Positions 5,654 to 6,947 of a stretch of DNA of 6,947 nt are shown in pieces. Made by a program: the position numbers and the translations under genes. Source of the DNA: an uncultured Ruminococcus sp. (GTDB lineage Bacteria; Bacillota; Clostridia; Oscillospirales; CAG-272); the NCBI GenBank assembly GCA_900551005.1, contig URUL01000094.1, positions 1-6,947 of the forward strand, read 5' to 3'. The notes below the pieces were generated by a model. That model had not been told where the DNA came from. It saw only the letters and a program-made list of their open reading frames with translations, and ran no database searches. Position 1 is the first letter of the stretch; each line of letters starts with the position of its first letter.

Positions 5654-6571
5654 GCGGAAAACGTCGTTTGCAAGCTCGTTTTCATTCTCATAATCGTCTA
5701 TATAGAACCAATTTGCCCTGCCGGAAGAGGAAAGCCATGTGAGCTGTCTCTTCGCATATCGCCGCGTTGCGCGCTTTAAGTCCTCCGTGCATTCGGCAAG
5801 CGATCTCTCGCCCTTGATATACCCGAGAAGCTCTTTGTAACCTATCGCACAGGCGGCAGTGGTATTTGTTTCCAGACATCCGCTTTCATACAGCCTTCTC
5901 GCCTCGTCGAGAAGCCCGTCAGCTATCATTTTGTCAACGCGCCTGTTGATTCTTTCATAAAGCACGTCGCGCGAACGCGCACCGAGCGCTATTATCAGAG
6001 CGTCATAAGGTTCAGATGCCGCCTTTGCCTTCGCGTCGCTTTCTGTTTTTGTCATACCGCCCGTGCGGCATATCTCGATCGCACGTATCACGCGCTTTAT
6101 ATTGTTTTCATGGATGCCTGCCGCCGCCTGCGGATCAAGCGCTTCCAATACGAGCCACAGCTCATGCGCCCCGCGTTCGCTTGCGATACGCCGCAGCTCT
6201 TTCCGCAGTGCGGGATCGCTTTCGCTCTCGGAAAACGGCATACGGTCTATCACGGTATCCATATAAAGTCCCGTGCCACCGCAAAGCACGGGCAGACGTC
6301 CGCGCGCCTTGATATCGGCTATCGCTTCATGCGCACGTGCGGCAAAATCCGCCGCCGAAAATGTCTCGGAGGGTGCGCATATGTCTATGAGATGATGAGG
6401 CACACGCGCACGCTCCGCATCAACGGGCTTTGCTGTGCCGATATCCATGCCGCGATAGACCTGCATGGAATCGACGGAAACAAGCTCTCCGCCGTATCGC
6501 TCGCATATCGAAAGCGCAAGCGCGCTCTTCCCGCTCGCCGTAGGCCCCGCCACCGCTATAATTTCTTTCAT
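5627..6571 (-). CDS. miaA: tRNA dimethylallyltransferase MiaA
   Basis: MiaA transfers a dimethylallyl group from dimethylallyl diphosphate to N6 of A37 in tRNAs that read codons starting with U. The 314-residue protein has the full family pattern: P-loop GPTASGKS (9-16), SVDSMQVYRGMDIGTAKP (32-49) with catalytic Asp34 and base-contacting residues, VPHHLID (57-63), GGTGLY (98-103), NNIKRVIRAIEI (156-167), AIGYKE (242-247) and TRRYAKRQLTW (269-279). Length is typical. The start fits the usual position of the P-loop, but no strong ribosome binding site precedes it; only GGGT about nine bases upstream is visible. An upstream in-frame stop rules out an extended start. The gene lies 46 bases after queA, so both tRNA-modification genes are probably cotranscribed. 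Its last codons carry the promoter for the next gene. Confidence 0.96.
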   Translation of the reverse strand: MKEIIAVAGPTASGKSALALSICERYGGELVSVDSMQVYRGMDIGTAKPVDAERARVPHHLIDICAPSETFSAADFAARAHEAIADIKARGRLPVLCGGTGLYMDTVIDRMPFSESESDPALRKELRRIASERGAHELWLVLEALDPQAAAGIHENNIKRVIRAIEICRTGGMTKTESDAKAKAASEPYDALIIALGARSRDVLYERINRRVDKMIADGLLDEARRLYESGCLETNTTAACAIGYKELLGYIKGERSLAECTEDLKRATRRYAKRQLTWLSSSGRANWFYIDDYENENELANDVFRLIDKDSGI

Positions 6572-6617
6572 GGTGAATTTACCCGAATCTTTTTATTTTT
6601 CAATTGGGAGAGGATGC

Positions 6618-6947
6618 TCATTCTATCAGCATCGCGTCGCCGAAAGAAAAGAATTTATAACCTTTCTCAACCGCCTCATTATATGCCTGCATGATGAAAT
6701 CTCTGCCCGCAAGCGCGGAAACAAGCATGAGAAGCGTGCTTTCGGGCAGGTGGAAATTCGTTATCAGCGCATCCACTGCCTTGAAGCGATACCCGGGATA
6801 TATGAAAATTCCCGTATCATCCTGTGTCGCATGGACGGTTCCGTCTTCATCGGAAGCACTCTCGAGCACGCGGCATGACGTCGTGCCGACAGCAATGATC
6901 CTGCCTCCCGCACGCCGTGCGCGGGAGATTTTTTCGGCGCTTTCCTC
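6618..6947 (-). CDS. queA: QueA, S-adenosylmethionine:tRNA ribosyltransferase-isomerase (C-terminal part)
   Basis: QueA moves the ribosyl part of S-adenosylmethionine to preQ1 in tRNA, making epoxyqueuosine at the wobble position of tRNAs with a GUN anticodon. Only the last 109 residues are in the window; the frame is open to position 6947, so the rest lies beyond the edge. Visible family motifs are AVGTTSCRVLES, IFIYPGYRFKAVDALITNFH (shown as FIYPGY followed by VDALITNFHLP), STLLMLVSALAG and the ending YKFFSFGDAMLI. There is no internal stop or frameshift; a shorter start at the GTG at 6869 would cut into the conserved GTTSCR motif and is wrong. The typical protein is about 340 residues. It precedes miaA by 46 bases on the same strand. 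Confidence 0.95.
   Translation of the reverse strand, partial: EESAEKISRARRAGGRIIAVGTTSCRVLESASDEDGTVHATQDDTGIFIYPGYRFKAVDALITNFHLPESTLLMLVSALAGRDFIMQAYNEAVEKGYKFFSFGDAMLIE

Noticed and set aside
5183..5779. 198-residue plus-strand open frame
   Set aside because: It is antisense to the HlyD-like gene and the end of miaA, with no motif and no ribosome binding site.
6576..6603. TTGAAA, 16 bases, TAAATT as a promoter for miaA
   Set aside because: The -10 box is only four bases from the ATG, so the transcript would begin at the start codon; the -10 matches only 4 of 6 bases. Cotranscription with queA is more likely.

Overview
The window looks like a chromosomal housekeeping segment of a Gram-positive member of the Bacillota, most likely class Clostridia. 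SepF and DivIVA occur together, lspA and an rluD-type gene follow divIVA, Shine-Dalgarno sites are purine-rich, and base composition is balanced. Every supported gene lies on the minus strand, so transcription runs from high to low coordinates. I found no tRNA, rRNA, CRISPR array, insertion sequence or phage gene.

In transcription order, the first block is tRNA modification: the C-terminal part of queA (cut by the window end) and then complete miaA. A well-formed promoter overlaps the miaA stop codon and leads into a 399-residue, single-pass membrane protein of HlyD/membrane-fusion-protein type. I moved its start downstream from a TTG to an ATG behind a strong ribosome binding site. An AT-rich 146-base gap with promoter-like elements follows.

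The next block is division and envelope: sepF, a 174-base gap with a 13-bp hairpin, then divIVA, lspA, an rluD-like pseudouridine synthase and a Cof-type HAD hydrolase. The last four are packed tightly (21-base gap, 8-base overlap, 10-base gap) and probably form one operon. SepF anchors FtsZ at the membrane, DivIVA is a coiled-coil polar/septal scaffold, and LspA processes lipoproteins. In many Firmicutes this cluster also carries yggS, ylmG and ylmH, which are absent here.

The last 291 bases hold no convincing gene but several inverted repeats, including a symmetric hairpin that could end the operon. No clearly new system is present. The points most worth checking are the DivIVA membrane-binding loop, the acidic cytoplasmic tail on LspA, the HlyD-like protein beside sepF, the palindrome-containing promoter at the end of miaA, and the hairpin-rich tail region, which may be a dispersed repeat.
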